A stretch of DNA of 64,000 nucleotides, from contig JAFVFN010000026.1 of assembly GCA_017475405.1 (NCBI GenBank), positions 1-64,000 on the forward strand. Direction: 5' to 3'. The notes under the pieces were generated by a model that did no database searches, was not told the origin of the DNA, and worked only from the letters and a program-made list of their open reading frames with translations. The position numbers were made by a program, and so were the translations under genes. Below are positions 1-8,745 of the stretch, in pieces (position 1 is the first letter of the stretch; the number at the start of each line of letters is the position of its first letter). Source of the DNA: Elusimicrobiaceae bacterium. GTDB lineage: Bacteria > Elusimicrobiota > Elusimicrobia > Elusimicrobiales > Elusimicrobiaceae.

Positions 1-99
1 CAAGACTTTAGCGATGTGAGCTTTGGAGTAACCCTGCTTAAACAGGCGTTCGATGGTAAATCGCTCGCCACTACTTAACTGCTGGTACATACCTTTCAT
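1..99 (-). CDS. IS30-family transposase, N-terminal fragment (partial)
   Basis: The 33 visible residues (MKGMYQQLSSGERF...GYSKAHIAKVL) match the N-terminal helix-turn-helix of IS30-family transposases, whose usual form is a Y-x-Q-L-x-x-x-E-R segment followed by G-x-S-x-x-x-I-A. A GGAGG ribosome site lies at 107-112, upstream of the ATG at 99. A TATAAT overlaps the start codon region. The rest of the gene, including the DDE catalytic core, is outside the window, so integrity cannot be judged. Confidence 0.8.
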   Translation of the reverse strand, partial: MKGMYQQLSSGERFTIERLFKQGYSKAHIAKVL

Positions 100-141
100 T
101 ATACAACCTCCGGGGTTGCACTAGCAGGTTGAACTGTGGTG
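1..141 (-). mobile_element. IS30-type insertion element, 5' end only
   Basis: The element runs off the left edge of the window and only its transposase-proximal end is visible. The segment between the transposase start and the interrupted pilin gene (about 100-141) contains a TTGCACTAGCAGGTTGAA-like end, which resembles IS30-family termini as I remember them. The exact boundary and any target duplication cannot be fixed from one end. The element reads leftward, away from the pilin gene it has cut. Confidence 0.55.
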
Positions 142-381
142 ATATGCAGGAGTATTGACATCAAGTTCTTCCCAATTAGAAGTATATTCCCCATTGGCTA
201 AATAATAAACTTCTTGGGCTTGAGCAATGGCCTTGACTAAGGATTTCATGGTGGTATAACGACTTCTGATAATAGCTTTTTGATATTGCGGTACGGCCAC
301 AGCGGCTAGGATACCTATTATCAGTACAACAACCAATAATTCAATTAACGTGAAACCTTTCCAATAATTTTTATAATTCAT
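121..381 (-). pseudogene. type IV pilin, truncated by the insertion element
   Basis: The reading frame starts with a short basic leader (MNYKNYWKG) and the class III signal FTLIELL, with cleavage expected after Gly9 and Glu at mature position 5. It then has the hydrophobic helix and the [13 protein letters not shown] block shared by the other pilins here. It stops after about 86 residues, while intact siblings have 163-188. The last residues are probably encoded by the insertion element terminus. The start at 381 is preferred over the GTG at 390 because GAGGTG at 388-393 is the ribosome site. A structured leader (382-624) precedes it. It probably no longer yields a functional pilin. Confidence 0.8.
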
Positions 382-624
382 TTTATACACCTCGCTATTT
401 TTCTATTTTTGAGGTATAAAATGACGGCTGCTACATCAGACCTCCAGGAAGATAGCCCAACATAACAGCCGTAGTTTGTCACCTTTACAGGTAACAAACA
501 CTTGAACAAATAGACTGCGCAAGTCTATTTGTTCTCTATCGGCTATTTTTGACTTCCTGGAGTGTCGTCAAGACACATCCCGTATTCTGCATACGGCTCA
601 AAAATAGATTAAATTTTATACTAC
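382..624 (-). ncRNA. structured pilin leader RNA, copy 1
   Basis: Extended -10 TGTTATAAT (hexamer at 631-636) precedes the leader. Reading 5' to 3' on the minus strand: P1 5' strand S1 (598-607), two small hairpins, pairing strand K1 (553-562), P1 3' strand S2 (543-552), two hairpins, then a terminator-like stem whose loop holds K2 (442-451). K1 and K2 are perfectly complementary over 10 bp. S3 (402-413), just before the ribosome site, is also a perfect complement of the S1 region. This copy has a broken T-run after the terminator-like stem. No Rfam family was recognised. Confidence 0.8.
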
Positions 625-642
625 TCTTTCATTATAACATAA

Positions 643-680
643 TTGGTAAATGATAGATTTAAAAATCGTATAATATAAAT
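643..680 (+). promoter_or_regulatory. promoter of the znu operon, probably leaderless
   Basis: A perfect TATAAT at 669-674 ends 6 nt before the znuA ATG at 681, so transcription should start at or next to the A of the start codon. There is no Shine-Dalgarno sequence. A weak TTGGTA at 643-648 is the only -35 candidate, with long spacing. It is divergent from the pilin leader promoter at 631-636. Confidence 0.55.
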
Positions 681-1580
681 ATGCGTAAGCATCTATTTTC
701 TATTCTTTTTCTGTTAATTGCTGCTGCCATTTGGTGGGCTTCTATTTCTTCTACGGTACGTAACCCAGTTGTAGATAATGATAAACCCGTCATGGTTACA
801 TCGGGTTATGTTCCTTATACTATTATCAAACAACTGGTTGCTGATAACGTCAATGTCCTGATGCTGCTTCCTCCCAACGCAGAACCGCATGCTTTTGAGC
901 CTACGCCGGGTGCCCTGATTATGCTAAAACATGCCAATGCCTTTATTTATATGTCTGATGAGTTGGAGCCGTGGGCCGCTGATTTATCTAAAGTAACCGA
1001 TGAAAAGGCACCGGTTGTTAAATTGGCAGATATGATTCCCGATAGCACTGATCCGCATGTGTGGATGAACCCACACAACGCCAAGTTCTTGGCCGCAGCA
1101 ATTGTCAAAATTTTAGTGCAGATCGATCCGGTGCATGAACCAATATACGAAGCAAATTTGGCTAAATTTGATGCTGAGATTGATGCCTTAGAACAAGCAT
1201 TTTCAACTGCATTGGCTCATTGTCAGTCACGCGAAGTAGTACATGTTGGACATTTGGCTTTTAAGAATTTAACAGATACGTATAATCTGCAATTAACGGC
1301 ACTAGCTGGTACCAGTCATGACGGAGAACATTCAGCTAAAAAATTAGCAGCCCTCACTAAAGAGATCAAGGATAAACAGATTACTACTATTTTTACGGAA
1401 GATACCTTATCTCCACGGCTCGCGCAGGCCGTAGCCCAGGAAACAGGTTCCCGGATTTTACCCTTATATCCGATTGAACATATTTCTAAACAAGACTTTC
1501 ATAACAATATAACGTATGCGGAGCTTATGCACCGCAATTTACAAAGTTTGACAGAGGGATTACAATGCCAAGTGTCCTAA
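681..1580 (+). CDS. znuA: metal ABC transporter substrate-binding protein (ZnuA/TroA family)
   Basis: The product captures Zn2+ or Mn2+ outside the inner membrane and hands it to the ZnuB permease. The N-terminus is a signal peptide or anchor (residues 1-25). Candidate metal ligands of the family are visible: His in PHAFEPTP, His in DPHVWMNP, His in VGHLAF and the acidic FTEDTL near the C-terminus. Length (299 residues) is normal. The loop between the first two His motifs is not the long His-rich type of many ZnuA proteins. It overlaps znuC by 16 nt and shares the operon znuACB-nth. Zn versus Mn specificity cannot be settled from sequence alone. Confidence 0.85.
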   Translation: MRKHLFSILFLLIAAAIWWASISSTVRNPVVDNDKPVMVTSGYVPYTIIKQLVADNVNVLMLLPPNAEPHAFEPTPGALIMLKHANAFIYMSDELEPWAADLSKVTDEKAPVVKLADMIPDSTDPHVWMNPHNAKFLAAAIVKILVQIDPVHEPIYEANLAKFDAEIDALEQAFSTALAHCQSREVVHVGHLAFKNLTDTYNLQLTALAGTSHDGEHSAKKLAALTKEIKDKQITTIFTEDTLSPRLAQAVAQETGSRILPLYPIEHISKQDFHNNITYAELMHRNLQSLTEGLQCQVS

Positions 1581-2389
1581 AAGCCCAAGATGTACATTTT
1601 GCGTATACCCGAGTGCCGGTACTGGAGCACGTAAGTTTTGACGTGCAGGCCGGCGATTATGTAGGGATTATCGGTCCCAACGGCGGGGGAAAAACCACGC
1701 TGCTTAAAGTCATTTTGGGACTGGAAAAAGGTAGCGGGGATATTGCTTTATTTGGTACACCTCTAGCCCAATTTAAAGACTGGCAGAAGATTGGTTATCT
1801 GGCGCAGAAAAGTCCGGTATCCCAATCGCGTTTCCCTATTTCGGCGGAAGAGGTAGTTCTGATGGGCCTTTCGCATCAATTGGGTAGCGGGGTAAGTGTA
1901 AGCGAACTTAAACAAGTGCATGAGGCCATGCAAAAAACCCGTACACGTCAGTACGCCGGAACGATTTTTCATGATTTGTCTATCGGGCAACAGCAGCGGG
2001 TATTGTTGGCCCGCGCCATTGTCAGTAACCCGGAAGTTCTTATCTTAGATGAACCCTCTACAGCATTGGATGCGCAGTCCCGAGAAATGTTTTTTGACTT
2101 ATTAGGCGAACTGAACAAACAACAGGGTGTTACTATTTTATTAATTACCCATGATACGGGCGAAGTGGGCAAACATATTTCCAAATTTATGTATGTGGAT
2201 AAAACGGTCGTTTTCTTTGGTACCAAACGTGAGTTTTGCCATTCTGAAGCCGTTGCCAAACAGTTAGGTCCGTTTGCCCAACATACCATTGACCATTTAC
2301 ATAATCATCACGGACATTGTCCGTTAGGGGAAAATTGCGCGCAGTGCGGTCATCATCACGCGTATTCTGTAGAGGGGAACCATGCTTGA
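1565..2389 (+). CDS. znuC: metal ABC transporter ATP-binding protein
   Basis: Cytoplasmic ATPase of the metal importer. All ABC motifs are present: Walker A GPNGGGKTT near residue 38, signature LSIGQQQR, Walker B LILDEPST and the switch His in LLITHD. After about residue 235 there is an extra His/Cys-rich tail with clusters HLHNHHGHC, C-x-x-C and GHHH, which is not part of the catalytic core and could bind the transported metal. It overlaps znuA upstream and znuB downstream (8 nt), indicating translational coupling. Confidence 0.9.
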   Translation: MPSVLKAQDVHFAYTRVPVLEHVSFDVQAGDYVGIIGPNGGGKTTLLKVILGLEKGSGDIALFGTPLAQFKDWQKIGYLAQKSPVSQSRFPISAEEVVLMGLSHQLGSGVSVSELKQVHEAMQKTRTRQYAGTIFHDLSIGQQQRVLLARAIVSNPEVLILDEPSTALDAQSREMFFDLLGELNKQQGVTILLITHDTGEVGKHISKFMYVDKTVVFFGTKREFCHSEAVAKQLGPFAQHTIDHLHNHHGHCPLGENCAQCGHHHAYSVEGNHA

Positions 2390-3188
2390 GTTTTTAAGTT
2401 ATGGTTTTGTGCAGCGTGGATTAATAGCGGGCAGCTTAGTAGCCGCGGCTTGTGCGCTCTTGGGGGTGTTTTTGGTCCTTAAACGACTGTCCCTTATCGG
2501 AGATGGTATGAGCCATGTGTGTTTAACAGGGGTGGCTGTAGCACTGCTGACTTCGACCAGTCCGGTATATATGTCTGTGCCAATTGTCATGGCGGCCAGC
2601 GCGGGGATTTTAAAGATTACTGAAAAATTTAAAATCTACGGGGATGCGGCGATCGGGATTGTCAGTGCGGTTGGTTTATCAGTGGGTCTTTTGATTACGG
2701 CCTTGGCCGGCGGGTTTAATACAGATTTACTCGGATACCTGTTTGGCAGTATTTTAACAGTTTCTGCTTCTGAAACCATTTTATGTGCGGTGTTGCTTTT
2801 AATTGTACTGGTTGGACTTAAACTGTTTTACCGGTATTTGGTGTCCGCTTGTTTTGACGAGCCGTTTGCCCATACACGCGCAGTACCCGTGCAAACGGTG
2901 AATTTAATTTTGGTCATGATTACCTCGGTAGCAGTAGTGTTGGCATTTAAGGTAGTGGGTATCTTTTTAATTTCTGCGATGCTTATTATCCCGCCTGTAG
3001 CGGCTTTGCTTATTTCACGAACCTTTAAGCAGGTATTATGGCTGGCGTCTTTATTCGGAGTGGTCAGTGTATGGGCGGGGATTTATTTATCGTTTGTGTT
3101 TAATATCCCGTCAGGGGCTACGATCATCCTCGTTAATTTAGCTATTTTATTAGGTGCGTTTATGTGGAGTAAATGTTATGTCCGCTAA
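2382..3188 (+). CDS. znuB: metal ABC transporter permease (ABC-3 family)
   Basis: Integral membrane subunit of the importer. The 268-residue protein is almost entirely hydrophobic, with about eight predicted membrane segments, and has the ABC-3 family hallmarks RLSLIGDGMSHVCLTGVA near the N-terminus and VVGIFLISAMLIIPPVAALL near the C-terminus. It lies directly after the ATPase gene and its 3' end overlaps nth by 11 nt. Confidence 0.9.
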   Translation: MLEFLSYGFVQRGLIAGSLVAAACALLGVFLVLKRLSLIGDGMSHVCLTGVAVALLTSTSPVYMSVPIVMAASAGILKITEKFKIYGDAAIGIVSAVGLSVGLLITALAGGFNTDLLGYLFGSILTVSASETILCAVLLLIVLVGLKLFYRYLVSACFDEPFAHTRAVPVQTVNLILVMITSVAVVLAFKVVGIFLISAMLIIPPVAALLISRTFKQVLWLASLFGVVSVWAGIYLSFVFNIPSGATIILVNLAILLGAFMWSKCYVR

Positions 3189-3813
3189 GAAAAATGTACT
3201 GCCGTTACTGAAAGAACTTAAAAAATTGTACCCGGAACATGTTATCCCGTTGCACCACGGCAGTGCCTGGGAACTGTTATGCGCAGTCATTTTATCAGCG
3301 CAGTGTACCGATGCGCGCGTCAATACCATTACCCCGCATTTATTTAAAAAATATCCGACCGTGCAAGACTTGGCAAAGGCTAACCTCAAAGATGTAGAAA
3401 AAATTATTCACTCTGCTGGATTTTATCACAGCAAGGCTTTATCTTTAATTGAAATGTCTAAACGGATTTGCGAAGTGTATGGCGGTGAAGTGCCACAAAA
3501 TATGGATGATTTACTCACGCTTCGCGGTGTAGCACGTAAAACAGCCAATGTGATGTTAGGTGACTATTTTAAGAAACCGGCCGGCATTGTGGTGGACACC
3601 CATGTAAAACGCTTGGCTTTTCGGTTGGGGCTGACAAAAAATACAGATCCTGTAAAAATAGAAAAAGATTTAACCAAAATCATTCCCTATGAATACTGGG
3701 GCTGGATAGCGATTGCACTTATTTTGCATGGGCGTAGTATCTGTCCGGCGCGCAAACCCCAATGTGAGGTCTGCACACTCGGTAAATTTTGCCCGCAATA
3801 CGGGGTAAAATAG
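3178..3813 (+). CDS. nth: endonuclease III (DNA glycosylase/AP lyase)
   Basis: Removes oxidised pyrimidines from DNA and nicks the abasic site. The helix-hairpin-helix and catalytic Lys are in LRGVARKTANVML, the catalytic Asp in VVDTHVKR, and the 4Fe-4S ligands at the C-terminus follow C-x6-C-x2-C-x5-C. I start it at 3178 (MSAKKN) rather than 3154 because GGAG at 3165-3168 is correctly spaced, giving 211 residues, the family norm. It overlaps the znuB stop, so it is translated with the transporter operon although unrelated in function. Confidence 0.92.
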   Translation: MSAKKNVLPLLKELKKLYPEHVIPLHHGSAWELLCAVILSAQCTDARVNTITPHLFKKYPTVQDLAKANLKDVEKIIHSAGFYHSKALSLIEMSKRICEVYGGEVPQNMDDLLTLRGVARKTANVMLGDYFKKPAGIVVDTHVKRLAFRLGLTKNTDPVKIEKDLTKIIPYEYWGWIAIALILHGRSICPARKPQCEVCTLGKFCPQYGVK

Positions 3814-3838
3814 ACGCTCTTTTCAATTGGCCCATTAA

Positions 3839-3871
3839 AACAGAGGCAAAACAATTTGTTTTGCCTCTGTT
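3839..3871. terminator. terminator between convergent nth and oadB
   Basis: A perfect 15-bp stem (3839-3853 with 3857-3871) and a 3-nt loop sit between two converging operons. The minus strand has the better T-run after the stem, so it terminates oadB most clearly and may serve nth too. Confidence 0.8.
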
Positions 3872-3892
3872 CTATTGCAACACTACTAAATA

Positions 3893-5059
3893 CTATTTAC
3901 TTAAGATAGCTAATAGTACACCGGCGGCTACCGCACTGCCGATTACACCGGCTACGTTAGGACCCATTGCATGCATTAATAGATAGTTTTGTTTATCGTA
4001 TTCCAAACCTACCTTATTAGACACACGGGCAGCCATCGGCACGGCAGATACCCCTGCAGATCCGATAAGCGGATTGATTTTTTCTTTGGAGAACACGTTC
4101 ATCAGTTTGGCCAGTAACACACCGGAAGCGGTAGCTACGGAGAACGCGATAATCCCCAATACCAAAATACCCAGGGTTTCAGTCACGAGGAAGTGATCGG
4201 CCTGTAATTTGGAACCTACAGATAAACCGAGCAGAATGGTGACAATGTTACAAAATTCGTTTTGCAGGGTTTTGGACAACCGGTCCGCGACGCCGGATTC
4301 TTTGACCAGGTTACCAAACGTCAAGGCACCGATTAACGGGGCAGCAGACGGTAGTAACAAAGCACACAAAATCAAGATCACCAACGGGAACAAGATTTTT
4401 TCGCGTTTAGAGACCGGGCGTAATTGTGTCATACGGATTTTGCGTTCTTCATCAGTGGTCAGGAGTTTCATGATGGGCGGTTGGATAATCGGTACCAATG
4501 CCATATAGGAATAAGCCGCTACGGCAATAGCGCCTAACAAGTCCGGAGCCAACCGGGACGTCAGGTAAATAGACGTCGGCCCATCCGCCCCGCCGATAAT
4601 ACCAATTGAGGCTGCTTCCTTTAAGCCAAAGGCAAACGGATGAGCATCACCAAAGGTCACATAGGACAACCCGATAGCACCGATCAATGTGGCAAAAATA
4701 CCAAACTGAGCAGCACCGCCTAGCAGTGCCATTTTTGGGTTGGCAATGAGCGGCCCGAAGTCCGTCATGGCACCTACGGCCATAAAGATGAATAACGGGA
4801 ATAACCCCGAGTTGATCCCGGCGTTAAATACAATCCCCAAGAATCCGTTGGGTCCGGCAATCGCTTCACCGGGCGGCATGGGAATGTTGGCGAGTAGTCC
4901 GCCAAAGGCAATCGGGATAAGCAAAAGCGGTTCAAACTGCTTTTTAATCCCCAGCCATAACAGGAAACAGCACACGGCAATCATCACACCTTGTTGCCAC
5001 GTAATGGTGTAAAGGCCAGTGGTTTGCCAAATTTGCGTAAAAGCTTGTACAAAGTCCAT
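3893..5059 (-). CDS. oadB: Na+-translocating decarboxylase beta subunit
   Basis: Membrane subunit that decarboxylates carboxybiotin and couples this to Na+ export, as in oxaloacetate, methylmalonyl-CoA or glutaconyl-CoA decarboxylases. The 388-residue protein has about ten hydrophobic segments and the family motif [20 protein letters not shown], with the Na+/proton-relay Asp at residue 159. It ends the operon birA-oadG-oadA-oadB, 8 nt after oadA. The oadA partner argues for oxaloacetate (or a related 2-oxoacid) as the substrate. Confidence 0.92.
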   Translation of the reverse strand: MDFVQAFTQIWQTTGLYTITWQQGVMIAVCCFLLWLGIKKQFEPLLLIPIAFGGLLANIPMPPGEAIAGPNGFLGIVFNAGINSGLFPLFIFMAVGAMTDFGPLIANPKMALLGGAAQFGIFATLIGAIGLSYVTFGDAHPFAFGLKEAASIGIIGGADGPTSIYLTSRLAPDLLGAIAVAAYSYMALVPIIQPPIMKLLTTDEERKIRMTQLRPVSKREKILFPLVILILCALLLPSAAPLIGALTFGNLVKESGVADRLSKTLQNEFCNIVTILLGLSVGSKLQADHFLVTETLGILVLGIIAFSVATASGVLLAKLMNVFSKEKINPLIGSAGVSAVPMAARVSNKVGLEYDKQNYLLMHAMGPNVAGVIGSAVAAGVLLAILSK

Positions 5060-5067
5060 ACTGCCTC

Positions 5068-6861
5068 CTATTTAATTTCCGCCAAGGTGTGTCCCGTTTG
5101 TACTTGGTCGCCTTGTTTAACAGTAAAGTGGATGGTACCGGCAGCCGGAGCAGAAACCGGGGTTTCCATTTTCATGGCTTCCAGGACGATAATTTCCTGA
5201 CCTTCAGAGACGCGGTCACCGTCTTTGACGCTAAAGCGCAGTACTGCACCCGGTACGGGAGCTTTAACGGTCGCGCCATTGCCGTTGGAGGCAGCTGGAG
5301 CAGCAGCTTTGGCATCCGAAGCGGCCGTGGCGATATCATAGCGTTTGCCGTTTACAGTAGCGGCGTTGTCACCGTCAAATATGACTTCATAGGCTTGCCC
5401 GTTGACGGTTACTTTGACAGCACCGGTATCAGCAGCGGCTTTTTTGGCATCGGCAGCCCAGCGAATACCGTTTACTTTGGCCTCGCCTTTGAGGTACAAA
5501 ATACCTTTGTCCGCGCAGGTAGCCACGATGAATTTATTTTCATCGGTTACTGGCAGACCGGCTTCTTTGAGTTTGGCCTCGGCCACTTTTAAACCTTTCT
5601 TGGGGTCGGCGTTATTGAGTTCCAACACGGTTTTCTTGGTCGGCTCTAAACCCAGTTGTTCACTGGCAATTTTGACGACTGTCGGATCCGGTTCTACCGG
5701 GGTTTTGCCAAAATAGCCGAGTACCATTTTACCGTAACCAGGGGTAATTTTTTTCCACGGACCGGCCATCACGTTGGAATAGGCTTGTTGGAAATAGAAC
5801 TGAGAAACCGGGGTTACGGAGGTACCGAAACCGCCCCGTTTTACACATTCACCCATGGCTTCGACGACTTCCGGGAATTTGTCAAACGTGCCGTTATCGC
5901 GCATCATTTGGGTGTTGGCCGTTAAGGCACCGCCGGGCAGCGGAGAGAACGGAATAATCGGGTTCACAGAGGTGGCCTCGGGCGGTAAGAAGTATTTGGA
6001 CATGCAGTCTTTAAATACGTTCTCGGCTTCCTGGATTTTTTGCGGATCAATATCTAAGGTGTATTCCGTACCGCGCAAAGCATGCCACATGGTCAAAATA
6101 TCGGGTTGGCAGGTCCCGCCGGATACGGGCTGCATGGAAAGATCCAAACTATCCGCACCGTTTTCAATAGCGGCTAAGCAGCAGGCAATGGCGTTGCCGG
6201 CTGTTTCGTGGGTGTGGAAAACAATCTTGGTTCCTTTGGGCAGCAGCTTGCGTGCCATGGCCATGGTTTTGCCCACGGTATGCGGAGTGGAAGTACCGGA
6301 AGCGTCTTTGAAGCAGACAGAATCAAACGGTACACCGGAGTCTAAAATCTGGCGCAGGATTTTTTCATAGAAAATCTCATTGTGGATCTGACCTGTGCTG
6401 TCCCAACCCGGAGCTAGGGACATCATGGTTACACAGACTTCATGTTTGAGGCCGGCGTCATGGATGCATTGTCCGGAATAGATTAAGTTGTTTACATCGT
6501 TTAACGCATCAAAGTTACGAATGGTGGTGGTTCCGTGTTTTTTAAATAATTGAGCGTGAGCCTTAATAACATCGGAAGATTGGCTGTCTAATCCTACCAC
6601 GTTTACACCGCGGGCCAAGGTTTGCAGGTTGGCATCCGGACCGGCGGTTTTGCGGAAAGTATCCATCATATCAAAAGCGTTTTCGTTGCAGTAGAAGAAC
6701 AACGCTTGAAAGCGTGCTCCGCCGCCAAATTCCATGTGGTTGATACCGGCATGTTTGGCTGCTTCTACGGCAGGCATAAAGTCTTTGGTTAATACGCGCG
6801 CTCCATAAACGGATTGAAATCCGTCACGAAACGCAGTCAACATAAAGTTAATTTTTTTCAT
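5068..6861 (-). CDS. oadA: oxaloacetate decarboxylase alpha / pyruvate-carboxylase-B-type subunit with biotin domain
   Basis: Carboxyltransferase that moves CO2 from oxaloacetate to biotin. The N-terminal TIM barrel (about 1-300) has the metal-binding HTHETAGNA and the Lys in VCFKDASG. A conserved PYC/OadA domain follows to about 460, then an Ala-rich linker and a C-terminal biotinyl domain with the canonical EAMKMETP motif, biotin Lys564. The usual RDxHQS at the barrel start reads FRDGFQS, so the His is Phe. It sits between oadG and oadB with biotin ligase in the same operon. Pyruvate carboxylase subunit B is the alternative, but the neighbours favour the Na+ pump. Confidence 0.92.
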   Translation of the reverse strand: MKKINFMLTAFRDGFQSVYGARVLTKDFMPAVEAAKHAGINHMEFGGGARFQALFFYCNENAFDMMDTFRKTAGPDANLQTLARGVNVVGLDSQSSDVIKAHAQLFKKHGTTTIRNFDALNDVNNLIYSGQCIHDAGLKHEVCVTMMSLAPGWDSTGQIHNEIFYEKILRQILDSGVPFDSVCFKDASGTSTPHTVGKTMAMARKLLPKGTKIVFHTHETAGNAIACCLAAIENGADSLDLSMQPVSGGTCQPDILTMWHALRGTEYTLDIDPQKIQEAENVFKDCMSKYFLPPEATSVNPIIPFSPLPGGALTANTQMMRDNGTFDKFPEVVEAMGECVKRGGFGTSVTPVSQFYFQQAYSNVMAGPWKKITPGYGKMVLGYFGKTPVEPDPTVVKIASEQLGLEPTKKTVLELNNADPKKGLKVAEAKLKEAGLPVTDENKFIVATCADKGILYLKGEAKVNGIRWAADAKKAAADTGAVKVTVNGQAYEVIFDGDNAATVNGKRYDIATAASDAKAAAPAASNGNGATVKAPVPGAVLRFSVKDGDRVSEGQEIIVLEAMKMETPVSAPAAGTIHFTVKQGDQVQTGHTLAEIK

Positions 6862-6870
6862 GTAAGTCTC

Positions 6871-7086
6871 CTATTTTCCTTGAAATTTTCGGGCGGCGGC
6901 GATGGCCACGGCGATCAGCGCATTGTCTTGCGCGGCGGGTACGGTCTGTGGGAAATATTTTTCCATGGCTTGGACCGTAACGCCTAATAATTTCATCATA
7001 GCGATGAGAATTACTAAGAATACAAATACCACTAACATACCGATAATGGTGATATTAATGGATTGTGCAAACAAACTTTCACTCAT
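6871..7086 (-). CDS. oadG: Na+-translocating decarboxylase gamma subunit
   Basis: Small membrane-anchor subunit of the pump, 71 residues. One N-terminal membrane helix (IIGMLVVFVFLVILIAMM) is followed by a short cytoplasmic tail, the standard OadG/MmdC shape. Sequence similarity is low, as is usual for this subunit, so the call leans on position between birA and oadA. Its start overlaps the birA stop by 4 nt. Confidence 0.8.
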   Translation of the reverse strand: MSESLFAQSINITIIGMLVVFVFLVILIAMMKLLGVTVQAMEKYFPQTVPAAQDNALIAVAIAAARKFQGK

Positions 7087-7787
7087 ACAATCAGGTCTCC
7101 TATTAAAATTTCCTGTGCGCCGCGCTGCGTATGCAGCAGTAAAGTACCTTCCGGCGATAAATCTTGTGCAATGCCCGTCACAGCGGCCGTACCGTTTTTA
7201 ACGGCAATTTGTTTTCCCAAGAACGGGAATCGTTCTTTGTAAGCCGGGCGAATGACAGAAAACCCTTCGGCCAGTACCGCCCTGTAACTGTCAAAAAACA
7301 AGTCCAACACGGTTTGTAAAAAATCTTGTTTGTCTATATTTACGCCCAGTTCCCGTAAGGATACGGCCGGTTGGCCTACTTTAGATAAATCTTTTTGGGC
7401 AATATTTACACCGGCTCCGATAACGAGCCCGGCAATTTTATCACCCTGAGTAATGGCTTCGCTTAAAATGCCGCACAGTTTTTTGCCGGCTACCTGTACG
7501 TCATTGGGCCACTTTAAATTAGGCTGAATGGCGTACTTCTCGGCAGCTTGGCAGACACACAGGGCTAAAAGTTGTGTTAAATTGGCTAAAAAATCAGTTT
7601 TTTGGGGTTTTAATAGAATAGAAAAATATAGTCCGCCCGGTTGGGAAACCCACTGACGATCGAAACGACCGCGTCCGGCGGTTTGTTCTTCGGTTACCAC
7701 GACGGTTTTATCGTTTAGTTCATTAAAGTGTTGTTTGAGGTACGTCTGCGTAGAGTCTAACGTCTCAAAATACAAAATATTACTCAT
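7083..7787 (-). CDS. birA: biotin-[carboxyl carrier] protein ligase
   Basis: Activates biotin with ATP and attaches it to the Lys of biotin domains, here most obviously that of OadA in the same operon. Motifs: TAGRGRFDRQW (biotinyl-AMP loop), GGLYFSILL, KWPNDVQVAGKKLCGILSE and VIGAGVNI. The N-terminal helix-turn-helix of E. coli BirA is absent, so this is a catalytic-only enzyme that should not repress biotin genes. A -10 TATAAT lies at 7806-7811 on the minus strand, with an AGGATAGG ribosome site. Confidence 0.93.
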   Translation of the reverse strand: MSNILYFETLDSTQTYLKQHFNELNDKTVVVTEEQTAGRGRFDRQWVSQPGGLYFSILLKPQKTDFLANLTQLLALCVCQAAEKYAIQPNLKWPNDVQVAGKKLCGILSEAITQGDKIAGLVIGAGVNIAQKDLSKVGQPAVSLRELGVNIDKQDFLQTVLDLFFDSYRAVLAEGFSVIRPAYKERFPFLGKQIAVKNGTAAVTGIAQDLSPEGTLLLHTQRGAQEILIGDLIV

Positions 7788-7845
7788 AAAAAACCTATCC
7801 TTTACATTATATAAAATTAGAGGGAAATTATGTTATAATGAAAGT

Positions 7846-8100
7846 GTAGTAAAAATTAAAAATTTATCTGTTTTTGGAATCCTACGTAGAATAGGAAGTC
7901 ACTGAATATAGTGTGCTAATCCCGTCCAAAGACAGCTGTTTTAGGCAGAGGGTATGAAAGGTAGCTCCCGTAGTATCTCCTGTCGAGTGTATCGCATTTA
8001 TATGCGGTGCCACGGCTGTTTGATGACTGGGACTGGGATTAGCCCCGGTGCTTACAGCCGTTTTATTATGGGTTCATAAACAGAAAAGAAAGGAGATATT
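7846..8100 (+). ncRNA. structured pilin leader RNA, copy 2
   Basis: Extended -10 with TATAAT at 7834-7839. S1 (7868-7878) pairs with S2 (7925-7935). K1 (7915-7923) is a perfect 9-bp complement of K2 (8035-8043), which lies in the loop of a terminator-like stem (5' arm in 8011-8020, 3' arm near 8054-8061) followed by TTTT. Two hairpins lie between S2 and the terminator-like stem, one long (about 7940-7985) and one short. S3 (about 8076-8086) repeats the S2 sequence just before the AAAGGAG ribosome site. Confidence 0.85.
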
Positions 8101-8640
8101 ATGAAACATAATAAACGAGCGTTTACGCTCATTGAACTTTTGGTTGTAGTCTTGATTATAGGCATTTTGGCGGCAGTAGCTTTGCCACAGTATCAAAAGG
8201 CCGTAGAAAAAAGTAAGGCTATGCAAGTGCTTAGTTTATTAAAGAGTATTTGGCAAACACAAGAAATTTATTATTTAAATAATGGGACATATGCAACTAA
8301 GTTTAGTCAATTAGATAACCAAATTTCATGGACTGGTTCTTCCAAATGGAGAACAGACTCGGTAAGTGATACATTATCATCTAAAGATTGGTCATTACAA
8401 ATTTATAATGACGGTACATATTCTTCTATGTCTTTAGGTCTTTTGCAAGGGCCCTATAAAGGGGCGGGTTTTGTAATATATATGCAACCTAGACCTTTAG
8501 TAGAAAAAGGGAAAATTTATTGTGTTGAGAGAGATATGAATGGAGTGGTTTTTGAGCGGCAACGAGGGGATTATTGTACTAAATTATGGAATGGCCAAGT
8601 GATTTACTCTGCCAACCCTGTTATATTTTCAATGCCTTAA
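8101..8640 (+). CDS. type IV pilin (PilE-like)
   Basis: Structural pilin subunit or pseudopilin of 179 residues. The leader MKHNKRA is followed by FTLIELL, so cleavage would be after Ala7 (not Gly), with Glu at mature position 5. The hydrophobic assembly helix runs to about residue 30. A variable globular domain follows, with two Cys in its last third that could form the family's C-terminal disulfide. It stands alone, with its own leader RNA upstream and a terminator downstream, and no pilus machinery genes adjoin it. Confidence 0.9.
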   Translation: MKHNKRAFTLIELLVVVLIIGILAAVALPQYQKAVEKSKAMQVLSLLKSIWQTQEIYYLNNGTYATKFSQLDNQISWTGSSKWRTDSVSDTLSSKDWSLQIYNDGTYSSMSLGLLQGPYKGAGFVIYMQPRPLVEKGKIYCVERDMNGVVFERQRGDYCTKLWNGQVIYSANPVIFSMP

Positions 8641-8712
8641 AATTACTTATCTATGAGACGTACTATTTGGTTCAATCATTCTGACTCCCAGAGAAAAACA
8701 GAATGTTGGGGG

Positions 8713-8745
8713 CCGATTAATGGCTTTTGCATGAGTCGGGTTTTT
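8713..8745 (+). terminator. terminator of pilin gene 8101-8640
   Basis: Stem 8713-8722 with 8730-8739 (one mismatch, one G-U), a 7-nt loop, then a T-rich tail from 8741. It overlaps the end of the convergent pdxA gene. Confidence 0.75.

Noticed and set aside
5089-5592. 167-codon plus-strand frame opposite oadA
   Set aside because: It lies fully inside a well-supported gene and its translation has no recognisable domain.
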